DNA of 64,000 nt from Aphelocoma coerulescens (Eukaryota > Chordata > Aves > Passeriformes > Corvidae): assembly GCF_041296385.1 (NCBI RefSeq), contig NC_091014.1, forward strand, positions 15,661,578-15,725,577, in the 5' to 3' direction. The stretch's first letter is position 1; each line of letters begins with the position of its first letter. The notes below the pieces were generated by a model, which had not been told where the DNA came from, did no database searches, and was given only the letters and a program-made list of their open reading frames with translations. Below, piece after piece: positions 1 through 12,500 of the stretch. Made by a program: the position numbers and the translations under genes.

Positions 1-318
1 AGTTGAATATGTCAGACTACACAGCCCTGTGGATTAATAGTATGGTAGCAGAAAGATACTGAACTACAACATATTTAGCATGTTACTGGAACAGCAAAGC
101 TGTTAGGTTCTATCAAGGTCCAAAGACATTCTCATGTTTTGTACTTTGCAATACAACAATGAAAATTGTAGCAATTTACACATTTGGAAGACAGTGTCAG
201 TGTTTCACTGGTGACTAAACAATCCTTTCCATGCTATAAGAGTCATCATTCTGCATCATAAATCTATTATTTCCTGTTATGTTTGTTATGCTACAGCCCA
301 TTTTCTCATGCTACTCAC

Positions 319-569
319 CCTTCCAGCAAGAGTTGTTCCAGATTTTCAGCAACACTTGTAAGAAATTCAGGAGTGCACACCAGCTGATTGTATGAAAGGT
401 TAAGTTGCTTTAGAGTTGGACATCTCAGGTGTGGATCCAAAGCAAAGGAAGGTCCAATGTCATTTCGAGAGATATCAAGATTTGCAATACAATTCATTTT
501 CAGTAAGTAAGTTGGGAAAGAAGTAAATCGGTTACTGTGCAAATCCAAGTAAGTCAAGCATTTCAAGTT
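319..569 (-). CDS. LRRK2: LRRK2 exon 24 (LRRs)
   Basis: 251 bp, residues 1037-1120. LRR units [44 protein letters not shown] and LEQLLLEG match human LRRs in order. Acceptor TTTCAG, donor GTGAGT. Phase 0 in, phase 2 out. It is the last exon before the left edge; at least half of the coding sequence lies beyond. Confidence 0.97.
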
Positions 570-3500
570 CTGAAAGAAAAGGATAATTCATTTTTAAGAA
601 CTTAAAAGAAAATACGAATTTATATGTTTATAACTGAGTTATATTTTTATACAAATTATTAATTTATTTATATTTAACTCACATGGAAAAATAGCAGAAA
701 ATAGCAATCGTACCAATGTAACCTACAATATTTCTATGACAAAATAAAGTATAGGGCATTATTCAAAAATAATTAGCTACATTTCATAAAATTTAAAATA
801 TTAATTGCCTGCAGTTCTCAGTTCCATTTCCATTATTATGCTACTTAATATCACACATCTTAAAGCAGTTCTCTGCAGTAAATAACTTAAAACAATTCCA
901 TGAAAATACTTTTATTTCTAATGAACATGAATGCTGAACGAAAGTTGAGTAAATGTATGAAGCATGCAAAAATGTACAGCCATACTCTTGAATAATATTG
1001 CTATGGATACATTATTACAATACATACGGACTACATTATTAGAGACCAACTATTTATTTTAACTAATTTCAACTTGTATGACAGAAAATCATGCAGAATT
1101 ACTTCACACAGTTGTTCTGGAATGTTTGTAAGAGCATTTTGGTGGAGCTCCAGTTTCTCAAGGTGTTCCAGATGACTAGTTAGGCAGCTATTCTGGCTGA
1201 TGGCATCAATGTTCTCCAGCTCATTTGATGAAAGATCTAGTGATTTAATATATTCTTTCTCTGAGATCAATGAAGAAAGACTGTCTGATGGTCTTATATG
1301 TGATGACAATTTTGAGACGCCTTCTATGAAAACAAAAATGTGAAAATACCATGATTTCATTTATTACTTATGTAAAATTTCAATCAATCAGCTTGGGATT
1401 TAAAGATGAAGAAGAGAGTGAATGTTTGCATATTGGTTAAGATCCAAATCCATGAAGAATTCTATTAAGACACAGAAATTTGTAAAACAGTAGGGAAGGG
1501 AAAGAGATGGATCCTTACAAACCGCACAACAGAAGGAGCTTTTGAAAGCTAATAAGGGCACTCATTAAACTCCATTGCCTACAAAAATTATATGTCGAGT
1601 CCAGGAAATAAAAATCCCTATATATGCATTATTTTTACTTCACTGTAGTATTTCCCAAATGTATCCTCCTCTTAAACAAATATATAATCTGTCTCAAATC
1701 TTTGCATGCTACGTCTGTGAAAGCATTAAGGATGCCAAATCTGTTATATACCTTAAATTGTATAGTTTACTTACTGGGGGATTCATCTGAGAGCAAGAAT
1801 TTTCGTCTTTGTTTCATTAATGGTTCATAATCTGAGCCAGGTCCCTGCAAAATCCAAGAGAAAAAGCATTTAGGAACATATGCATGTTCTGAAATCATCC
1901 AAATTGTTGTGATTTCTTTTCATCAGAGCCTATGGGAGAACACAAAGACACTGTATACTTGAACTGAAAATAACAGTAGGTCACATCTTTATGAAACGTA
2001 TTAACCCATGCAATATGAAAGAATGGTAGATTTAAAGTGCAATGGAAGCAGCGCATTTCTGGTAACTCAGAATGATTTTCACTAGGGTGCAGTAATAGGA
2101 TGGACCAGGATATTGCAAAATGTAGCTTCCTCTAGGGAAGCCACTCTCTCCAGTTTCCCTTTACAGTAAATGGGAAGAGACAAGCTCCTTCCAAAGGAAT
2201 GTGACTTTGATTCCACCAATTTGTCCTCTTATGTCTTATTAAGGAATCGGTCTCTCTCCATTGATTGTTGCTGAAGATCAGCTTCACTAAGGGGAAGTTA
2301 AATCTTTGTGAATGGGCCCATGATCCCTGTATTTCCATTTGAACACCAGACTGAAAAGTTGAACAATTCAAAAGGGTGTCTACTTTTTAGTGATCATAAA
2401 TTTTTGCTGACATAAATTCATCCGTACAGCGCACCACAACAGAAAGAAACACTGAATGGCAACAGTGAGACAAAGCCCATATGGCTACACGACCTTTCCT
2501 AACATTTGATTATTAACAGTTTTGGAGTAGGCAATGGAGACGGACTTAAAAACCTGGAATGTGCAAGGATCTGACTTACCACAGAGTAGGAATGTCGCAG
2601 CAAAGTAGGAGAACCTCTTTGACATGCCATTTCCCTACAATATAAATCAGCAACTGCAATGGAATTGGACTTCTTTTTTGTAAAAAGTGAACCTTCACTT
2701 CCTTGAACACAGAAGGAGAAATAGGTAAGAAAATGTGTTTAAAGATGAGGCTCAGAGTTCAACTGTAATATAGATGCTGACAAAGGAGAGATGCATTCCA
2801 AAAGCATCAATACTGGCAGGATCTCACTGGTCAATTCTGTGTGCAATAGGCCCAGAATGTTGTCAGTGTGTTCTAGAGTGGAGGGGCCATACTAACCTGA
2901 CACTCTTCAAGTAGGACCTGCAGGTGATTGCAGGACCTGCACTGATGATTTATGATTTAAAGTTTCCATCGGGTTGGGATTATTATACATGTTTCATAAC
3001 ACATCTTTCTGCTACTTCAGTGTAAATACTTCTTAAAATAGAAAAGGGTTGGATTTCAATAGATAAATTTGCACTCCCACATTGAGAATGAAACATCAAA
3101 TGCCACTCTGGATTTGGTGATTCAGGAGACATTTGATGTCATTATCTGGAGACATTTGATGTTCCTCTTCTCAAGGCTACTTTTAAAACTCCTAAAATCA
3201 CTCCTGCATTCTTTTATGATAACAACTTTTCTACATGGGGCAACAAATAGACCAACAGAAATTAAAAGTAGTGCTGAATGATAAAAGGAAAAGAACAAAA
3301 CAGAATCAAAAAGTTCCTTAGGATTCTCTGATTCCAAAATTCAAATTCTTTATCTGTGATGATTTTAAGTAACCAACTGTTCTAAAACAAGAGCAACATT
3401 TGAACAACAAAAAGATATGTTACAAATTAAGGCTACTTTCATTATTTAAGTTGCTGGTATTATAGACAGAAATAATGTCTGTCTATAAGTTAAAGGCATT

Positions 3501-6500
3501 CAAATGTCCTGGTTACAAAGGATGACGTTGGGCTGAACATAAATCTGTCATTTACATTTTCTGATCAATTAGTTTATCTTTGGGATAGGGCTTGTTTCAC
3601 CTACTTTATTTGTTAATAACATAGTCCTCTATACCAGATCTGGTTGTAGGAACTTTATTTACAGACTACCCAGGGAACAGAGGGGTTTCTAGATCGCAAT
3701 ACACTTGACTACATGATGAGACAAATTGGGCTCTCAAAGGTCTTGCTTTTTGCCATAGATTATAAAGGCAGCTCAGAAACAGAACAGAAAAAGTCAAAAT
3801 CTAAATTCAGTTGCATGAATCTCACTCTTTCTCTCTACAAAACACTGGATGCATGACAAACTAATTTTAAATGTATAACTGAATAAAACACTTCAAGGTC
3901 TTAGTTTTGTAGATGAAGCACATACCACAAACTGTTTTCCAATGTTACCCCAAACAGAGTTTTAGATAGAAGTTTTTTTATTCATGGGAGTTGTTATATC
4001 TCAAATACATATAAACAACTGATTTATGGCTATAGGCTATCTCTAGTACATTAGATTGGGATTATAAAAAGCAAAAAAGAAAATAAAACCAATTACCTTC
4101 ACTATCAATATCATCACTCAAAGGAAAAATACTGTCCACTAATGGGTCAGGTATGAAATTCCAATCATAGTTTCTATCCACTCCATCTTCAGACAAGTTT
4201 GAATCAGAGGAGGCTCTTGATCTATCCTCTGAAATGTTCTTCATCTGGAATTTGAGCACCATCCTTGCCAGTGCAGAACCTGCATCTGTATGTACAAGAA
4301 ATGGAAAAGATAAAATAATCCCCAAGAAATCCAAGTAGCTTTAAAAAAATAACAGAAATAACTTGATTTATTTTCAGGTTTCCCAAAACTTTCTATAGTC
4401 AGCTGAGTGGTATGAGGAGATTCTCAACTGAAAGTCTTCACCTAAAACACTTCCATAGTGCCATCAAAAGATATTGACACATTTTGTATAGCAATTTCTA
4501 CATATACTCACTTTGTTTTCTTGTTTGAGTAAGTTTATCTGGGAACAAAGGAATGAGCCAGGAAGGTTCTAATCTGCCAAAACCAAATCCTCCAAGACAT
4601 ATACTGCTGTTGGTGACATCAAGGCTAAGCTTCTTTAAGAGCAAGCTGATGATTTGGCTATCTCCTCTCTTTATACTGATGGTCAAAGCACTCCGAATAT
4701 CCTGCTCTCGAGCACCATTGGCTAATAACAATTCCACCAATTTAGGATTATTTCCTTTCTCACAAACCTAATAGAGAAAAGCAATTAAAACAAACCAAGA
4801 ATGTGAAGCATTCAAGTAACAGCTCAGACTGCATAAAGAGGCTTGTCTCAAATTCAGATTGACTTTATTTTAAGGATTGTGTCTCTTTCTCAATTATGCA
4901 ATGCCTTACTCCTTGGAGCATATGCCTGCCTAAGGCGTCAGAGTACCAATTCCCATTTTCATGAAGGCTTTGCCCAAAATGTATCAAATGCTTGAATTCT
5001 GCAGTTGTAATTTTTGTCACGAGTGCACACAGTTTTCAGGCAGAAATGAAGGGTAATTTATCTAGTTTGATTATTGCATGTGGTCTATGGCAACTCCATT
5101 TATTTATCCGTTCAGGGGAAAATAGACACTTAGGGGTTATCATCTGGATATTCAATGAACAGACAACAACAGTGAGTCTCATCAAGCCTTGCCTAATGAT
5201 AGTGAGCTCAGATCTACTGGCTTTAACTACCTGAAAGGAGGGTGTAGCCAGGTAGAGATTGGCCACTTCTCCTAGGCAGCCAGTTGCAGGACAAGAGGAC
5301 ATGGTCTCAGTCTGCACCAGGAGAGGTTCAGGTTGGACATCAGGAAGAATTTCTTCACTGACAGGGTGGCTAAGCATTGGAACGGGCTGCTCAGGGAAGT
5401 GGTGGAGTCCCCATTCCTGGAAGTGTCCAAGAAACAACTGGATGTGGCACTTAGTGCTCTGGCTTAGTTGACAAGGTGGTGTTAAGCCAAAGTTTGGACT
5501 TCACTATCATCGAGGTCTTTTCCAACCTTTATGTTTCTGTGATTCAGTCGGCTCCTCCCAATCTCCAAGCCTGCATTGCTACACAGACCAGTGTTGATTG
5601 TCAACACTAAAAATATTTTCTAGAAATACTTTCAGTTACTTCAGTATGCCCTCTGTGGTTTGCTAACACTGATTTGCCTACCTCACACTCTATGAATGGA
5701 TGGTCAGTTCTAAACCCAGCTGTGCTTCACCACCCAGAGAGTTCTACCAGCAGAATTGAACACTTCCTAATTCCCTTCGTGCAGTGGGGTTCTCTCAGAC
5801 TGTTTAAAACTTTGACACTGAACCAAAATAAAGAAGTGCTTATGCATATCATTTCACAAAAAAAAAAAAAATTCAATTTAAAGGTGGCCACATATAGCAA
5901 GAAGCACTTGTGGGCATGTGGGAGCAGCCTCTCTGTTCTCTGTATTCTCCAGTATACATATTTACATGACAACAGAAAGGAACCCAAAAGCACAAATTTT
6001 TAAGCAATAAAATTACATACATATTTCCATGTATTACCTGATAGATCAAAGAGTTTATCTTTGTCTTCTTATTAATATCAGCTCCCAGTAGAAGTAAACA
6101 TTCAGCCATAATACTGTTGTACTCCATACATGCTTTTTCCAGCATCATATTTTTTAAATCATCATTTTCAGCTATTTTAGCAAAACATTTACAACACAGG
6201 CTTTGAAACTGAATGTAAAGACAAACAGTAAAAGTTAGTACAAAAAAAGCACCAACATTTTTCACCTGTGGAACTGTCAAACAAAGAACATACCTGTTGA
6301 TCTCGCTGGTCAGTGAAACACATGGACATCTGGTAGAAAATGACTGTGTCAAATGATTCATTTACCAGCAGCTTTGCAAAACAAGGTGACAAACCAAGAA
6401 TTGCCAAGATTGCATGAAATCCCTAAGAATACCATGAGAACATTGAAAGAAGTACAGTGTTAAAAAGTGTCACTTTAAAACAGGTCATGCAGCAAAACCA

Positions 6501-9500
6501 AATTTCAACCAAAAGATTCATGCTTTAATTTTTTTGTCTTACTTTTAAACGTGCATTAGTTCAAAATAGGAGAAGTTCAGAAGAGAAGGCAGAAATAGCA
6601 GGTGTCTCTGTAGTTTCATGCTTGTTTAGCTGACCCACAGATATTAACTGACACTGAAAAGTCAAATATGCACCATAATATCTGACAACATCCTGCCTGG
6701 CAGTGACAAATGTACTTGTGATTTCCTGAAAATGTAAAGAGGAAACAATCTCTTTCTAAGGATATGGAATGAAGATACATCCCCTGTTCCAGTGTGTTGC
6801 TCTGTAATCCCCGAATCTGAAAAGAACTATTAAACTAAATGAAAAAATTAACAGGTGTATCTAAAAACTAAGAAGAAATACAAAATCACCCCATGATTCT
6901 GCAAGTAAAGTTTACCTAGAAGGGTGAACTGGCTAAATTATGGACTCCTTGTCCAAACCCAGTTGAAACTAAATCACTTAAAGTAACTTCCTTATTCCAG
7001 CACATTATTTTTATTTCTCTCTACACTGGTTGCTAAGCTAAATGTGGAAAGGTTGGGGGGAAAACAGCAGCAAAGAAGGGAGGCTGTACTTGTGATATTT
7101 TCATATTCATCTGGAAGAGAAATATAGAAACTCTCACAGAAAGCTGATATCACAGGCAAGCTCTATTCCACTAAAAAAATGAAACTGGTAACCAACAGGG
7201 AAAGTTTCTGAAGCAGAGGAAACAGAACTTCACACAAGGATTACACGTGTGTTTACAAAGAACTCTTCTTCCATATACAGATGTGGGTCAAAGTCTGATA
7301 GTATTCCAGCAATATCCTTTCTTAAATACAGCATTCCTACACTAAGTTTACTCCTGGCAACAAGGCTGGTAGTTATCTTCTATGACTTCTCAAAGAAGGG
7401 CAATCAATACTCTGATGGTTACTTCATGAAATGGTTACAGATTGACAGAATGAAGGATCATGACTGAGAAATTTGTTCTAGTTCTCAGATCCCAGAAGTC
7501 TTAAATAAGCACTTAACTTACGCTAACACATCCTGGATTGAACATATGCCTCCAAGAAAACCATCTCTATGACAAATGTCTCAGTTTAATTACAAAGGTT
7601 TATACTAATCTAGCAATTTCAATAAAATCAAAATAAAGTAAGTAAAACACGGAATTATACTTCAAATATAACGACATTAAAATAATTTTCTAAGGTTTTG
7701 AATTTTGTTTTCATCCTCATACACAGAAATGACACATACATGCATCTGGATTTCAGTGACTTCTTTAAATCTTCGCAGAGTAGAAACCAGAACTGCTGAC
7801 AGGACATGCATAGTTGCAATACACAAACTCTTTCTTGTAATCAAAGAGCGTAGAAGACTCAAACCCAAACACTGTATGTCTAGAAGAAAAATAAATATTA
7901 TTCACACACCAATAATTCAGACATTCTGAACGGAATAAACCCATGATTTAAGTAGTCTTTTAGTAACATTCCAGAAAGTTACTTGTACAGGCTATTACAG
8001 GGTGAGGCAGAACTGCAACATGGGTGAATCTGAGGACTATGCAGCACTGCAGCCTTCTCTTGCCAGGCAACCTACATCACATCTAGCACTAAAGCGAGCA
8101 ACAGATCTGTTACAAACCCTCCTACCATGTCATTCTCATTCTATGAGAATGACAAAACACCTTCCCTACCTTGTTCATCTGGATACATCTGTAGGGTGTG
8201 AAGCACAGTGTCAGTAGCTCCTTGCTGGGTTAAAATTTCTAGTGCACCAGTGCACTCAGCTACAGAACCAAGTAGTTTTAGTCCACACTTCTGAATGCTA
8301 GGATTTCCAATAAACTAATGAAGAAAAGAAAATAAAATCAGATCAAGACTGTTCTGCTTACAATGGCAAAAAAAGAGTTGCTTGTTCTTAAAGTTGTTCT
8401 GTAACAACAAGAGAATGTTTGGTTATTTAGAAATTCAACAGGTTATTTGTGATAATTATTTCCCAATTTCCCCCCACTTTTAGATGGAGAAAACCTTGAT
8501 GAGGCCTAGATCTGAGAGTGTCACAGCCATCACAATGACTTGCAAATCTGCAAAATAATTTCAATGGAGTCATGCCCAACTTCCTCCTTATTCTGTCTCT
8601 AGTTTTTAATTAAATGTGTCCATTTCTAGCCCTTCTTGCTGATATTGTAGTACCCCAAACAACAAACCACCTGCATTGGAAAATGCAATCAGGATGATCA
8701 CAAAATACTGAAGACCTTCTGAAGAAAAATTATTTTACCTCCTTTGTTAACTCCTATATCTGATATCTTCAGATTAAGATATCCTTTAGATACTCTAGAA
8801 CTATTTCACTGATACATTACTTGCTCTGACTACTATAATAAATGTAAGAGACATAATTTTCCTTCACTGAATCTGTTTGGCAAGCTTAAAATTCCTGAGA
8901 GAGACTTCTAAAAAATTAAGAATTGCTACATTTTGATTGTGATCATGTGAACCTTGAAAACCTTGTAGAGATTGGATTCTTCTGAAAGCCATGAAGTGAA
9001 ACATTTCCCATCACTAGGATTTAAGGTTAATTTGCTGTGCAAAGTTCCCAGTGTTTCCTTTGCACAGACTGAGTCTGCTTCAGCCTTTCATTTCTCAGCT
9101 TTCCCTTCAAGGCACTGTGATCATTCTGTTTTACAGGGGCTGAAAAAGTTGAACAGTGAAAATAATGGAGACAATTGAGTTGTGCACTCAATTCTATGGG
9201 TAGCTGAGGTGTAGGCATGAGGACACTTTTCATGTATAGCCTGTTTAAAAAAAAAGAAATCACAAATAAACTGTATCCTTGAAAAAAATTAGCTTTTTAA
9301 AAATAAATATCCTTTGGGGTCACTGTATAAAGAATCACCTAATGCACTACAGAAAAGAAAGGAAGAAGAAACCCTAATAGATTAATGAAACTTGGGAGTT
9401 AAGATTCATTCTATCAAATCAATAGGAAAATTAATGCAGAACTAAAACTTACAAATTATTCACCATTGCAAGTGTAAAATAATGACAAATCCATTAGGAT

Positions 9501-12500
9501 AAAGCTTTAACTATACCCTGTTTAAAGCATTAAGCACCAATGAGTGAGTTCCTTCCAACAGACACTGGCTTCTAATGACTTTTACTGTAAGTGCAAAAGC
9601 AGCATCTCCCACATCTCTGGAAGAACCATTCTGGTGTTCATTCTTTGTATCTGCAACAATGGAAAAAAGCCTTCCTCAGAAGAGCAGATTTCACATTCTC
9701 CCCATCATTAACCCAAAAATACAATCCAACAATCAAACGAACACTGAGGTGACTCAGAGGGCATAATTCAGACTTATGGTATTTTCAAAACACCGTATTG
9801 CAGAGACTGCAGTCCCTCCAGATTTATATTGTAATGTGAGTACATTGTGTTTGAAAGGAAAATTTCACCACATATTTGCTCACTGCTTACTATGAAAATA
9901 CAAAATTGTGCCAAAGAATTTGTTCTAAGCTACATTGCAATATATTGCTTTTTTGAGCTACAGAGTTTCCTGGTGTTCCTGATACCTACTTGAGAATGCT
10001 TCTTCCTTCTGGTAAGGAGACACTATACAGAAGCTATAAACTGCTTATTCTTGCTCACTTGGCAGCACATCATTGGACATATTTTACACACAGATGTCAT
10101 TAAGTGGAATGTGAGCACATATAAAAAAAACAGAGAAAGGTCTTTCAGATTTACTTTCTTTTGGCACTTGCAGTCAAGTGACACTACAGCAAGTACTCAA
10201 AGATCCTTTCAAAGTCACAACAGCATTCATATTCATTGTGATTACTATTTTTCCCATGAACTACTTTTTTATTCCCTAATTAACCTGCAAGTTCCAACAT
10301 CCAGTTGGTGCTGTCTGATTACAGTTTAGAAGGGCCTCACTTGCAGGATACTGGCAAGCAAAGCACCTTGCCTCCATGTTAGAACACATATATGAAATCT
10401 TAATCCTGCTGTTCAATGAAAAAATAGGGAAGTATTAGGATTATAACTCAAATAATAGAAGGAAACTGAAAACCTGCAATCAGTCTGCATATTAGTCATT
10501 TTACTATTTTTAGAGTTATTGGTTTCATAAGTGTTCAACTAGAACTGCTGAGAGATACCTACAAAATTTATTCTGAAAAAAAAAATCAGTACCTCATGTC
10601 TATACTCTTACACTTAATATTAGAGGAAAAAAGCAGGATATATAGCAGTACACTGATAAAAAGAGTTAAAACTTTTCCCAAATTCTACTAAAGGCATAAA
10701 ACTAATAAAGAACATTTCTTCCCCCTCTGAATTGCCAATAAAGAGGGGTTTTTCTGGAAAGGAATTTCTAAACTAGTCAGTTTGGTTTCTCCTTTTTGAT
10801 AGAAAGTAGTATATAATTGTATATTTTATATCTTTCAAGATCACTGTCCAGTTCTTACGTTCCTTCCAAGAGATACTATCAAAACAATTGCATTTTGTGG
10901 TACAAAAATGTTTATGTCATTAACATGGTTTGCTCTCACTTAAAGGGGATTGATGATGCAAACCACAACCACAGTGACAGCTCTGCATTCACTCCCTCAA
11001 CTCCTTAGAAATAATGGAGCTGCCTATTCACTGATGAAATCAAGAGGAAATCAGCAGTAATAATTTTGGTCTGTTACCTTCAATACCTCAAATATTTTCT
11101 CCCATTTTGCATTTTCCTAAAGACATACAGCTATTCTCTGCTATGTACAGAACTGCAATAATTTTTGAAAATCCCATTAAAGGCTGTGTCATTAGATAAG
11201 AAAGACAAAAACCCAGCTATCTGATTTGCTGTATGCCTTTGGATGACTTACCAGGCATCATGAAGTGTAAAAGGACTCGAAGTGCTTCCAGTTGTACAGA
11301 GAGTGATTTTTCATGTTTCCTCATGGCTTTTACAACTTCTGATACTGCTACTGTCATTACATCCAGATGAGGGAAACTGAAAATAGTTTATTAAATAAAT
11401 AAAAAGAATGCATTTCTAAATTTCACATGTATTTGTCCTTAATTAACACTGTGTTAATTAAGGACTGTGTTAACCCTTTGGAACACTGTAAATCTGAAAT
11501 ATAAATTAAACTGTGTTACTTTTCTTCATCATTGCAAACTATTTTCATGCCATTCTATTAATTCAGTCTATGTAAATACTTCCATCCTAGCCGACAAGAA
11601 AGTAATATTAACAAAATGCTATTTTAATAATCAGAGGTAATTTTGCGGGAAATTTCTTATCTCTTAATGGAATTCAGTGTTGTTAACAGGAGGGGAGACC
11701 ACCCAGACATTGCCTATTCAAATCTCACTGCACAAGAACCATGATGGGAAGAACATGCAGCTCCCTACCCACACCCCCCTGGGCATTTGACTACAGGGCT
11801 TACAAAATTCCATGTCTTAAACAGGGATGACAGTCTGTGGTCAATTTTACTACCAATCAACAATTTAAATGTAATCACTTACGGCACAGAATCTCAAAAC
11901 CCTTCACCTTGGAAGTGGACCTGCATTTCTAGTTTTATTACCTTCCTTCGAACACGTGATTCAGGATCCTGCAGGCACTTTCAACCACTTCAGGAGAATG
12001 GGAATGTTTCCTCATTATATCCAAAACATTCATATGTATGCCTTTCGCCAGAAGCGTCTTCCTAATATTTACTACAACACAAAATAGTAAGCATCCTGTA
12101 AGAAAATTTTTCTTTCTTTCTGTATAGTTCTCAAAACCAACTTTTTCCCCCACTCCTTTTTTTTCAATGTTTTTGCCTCACCAAACAGAAATAATAGTAC
12201 AAATTAGAATAGGAAACAATTTGAGCTGAAGCTGACTTCTGTTTGCATAGCTTAATCAAACACATTATAATTTCTGACTGTCTAATAAGTCTCTATACAT
12301 CTGCTATTTTTACTCATGTAAAGTTAGCATATGGGAAGGAGAATGTATAGCCCTGCTTATATTTTCAGAAATGTTTATTCTTCAACTTTTTCCTAATTGC
12401 ACTCTGAGATCATATAGAAAAGCTAGAACTTAAAACTTTAAAAAAACCTTCTAGCTTCCAAAATGGAACTTCAAAAATGAAATTATATTTATTAATTCTA

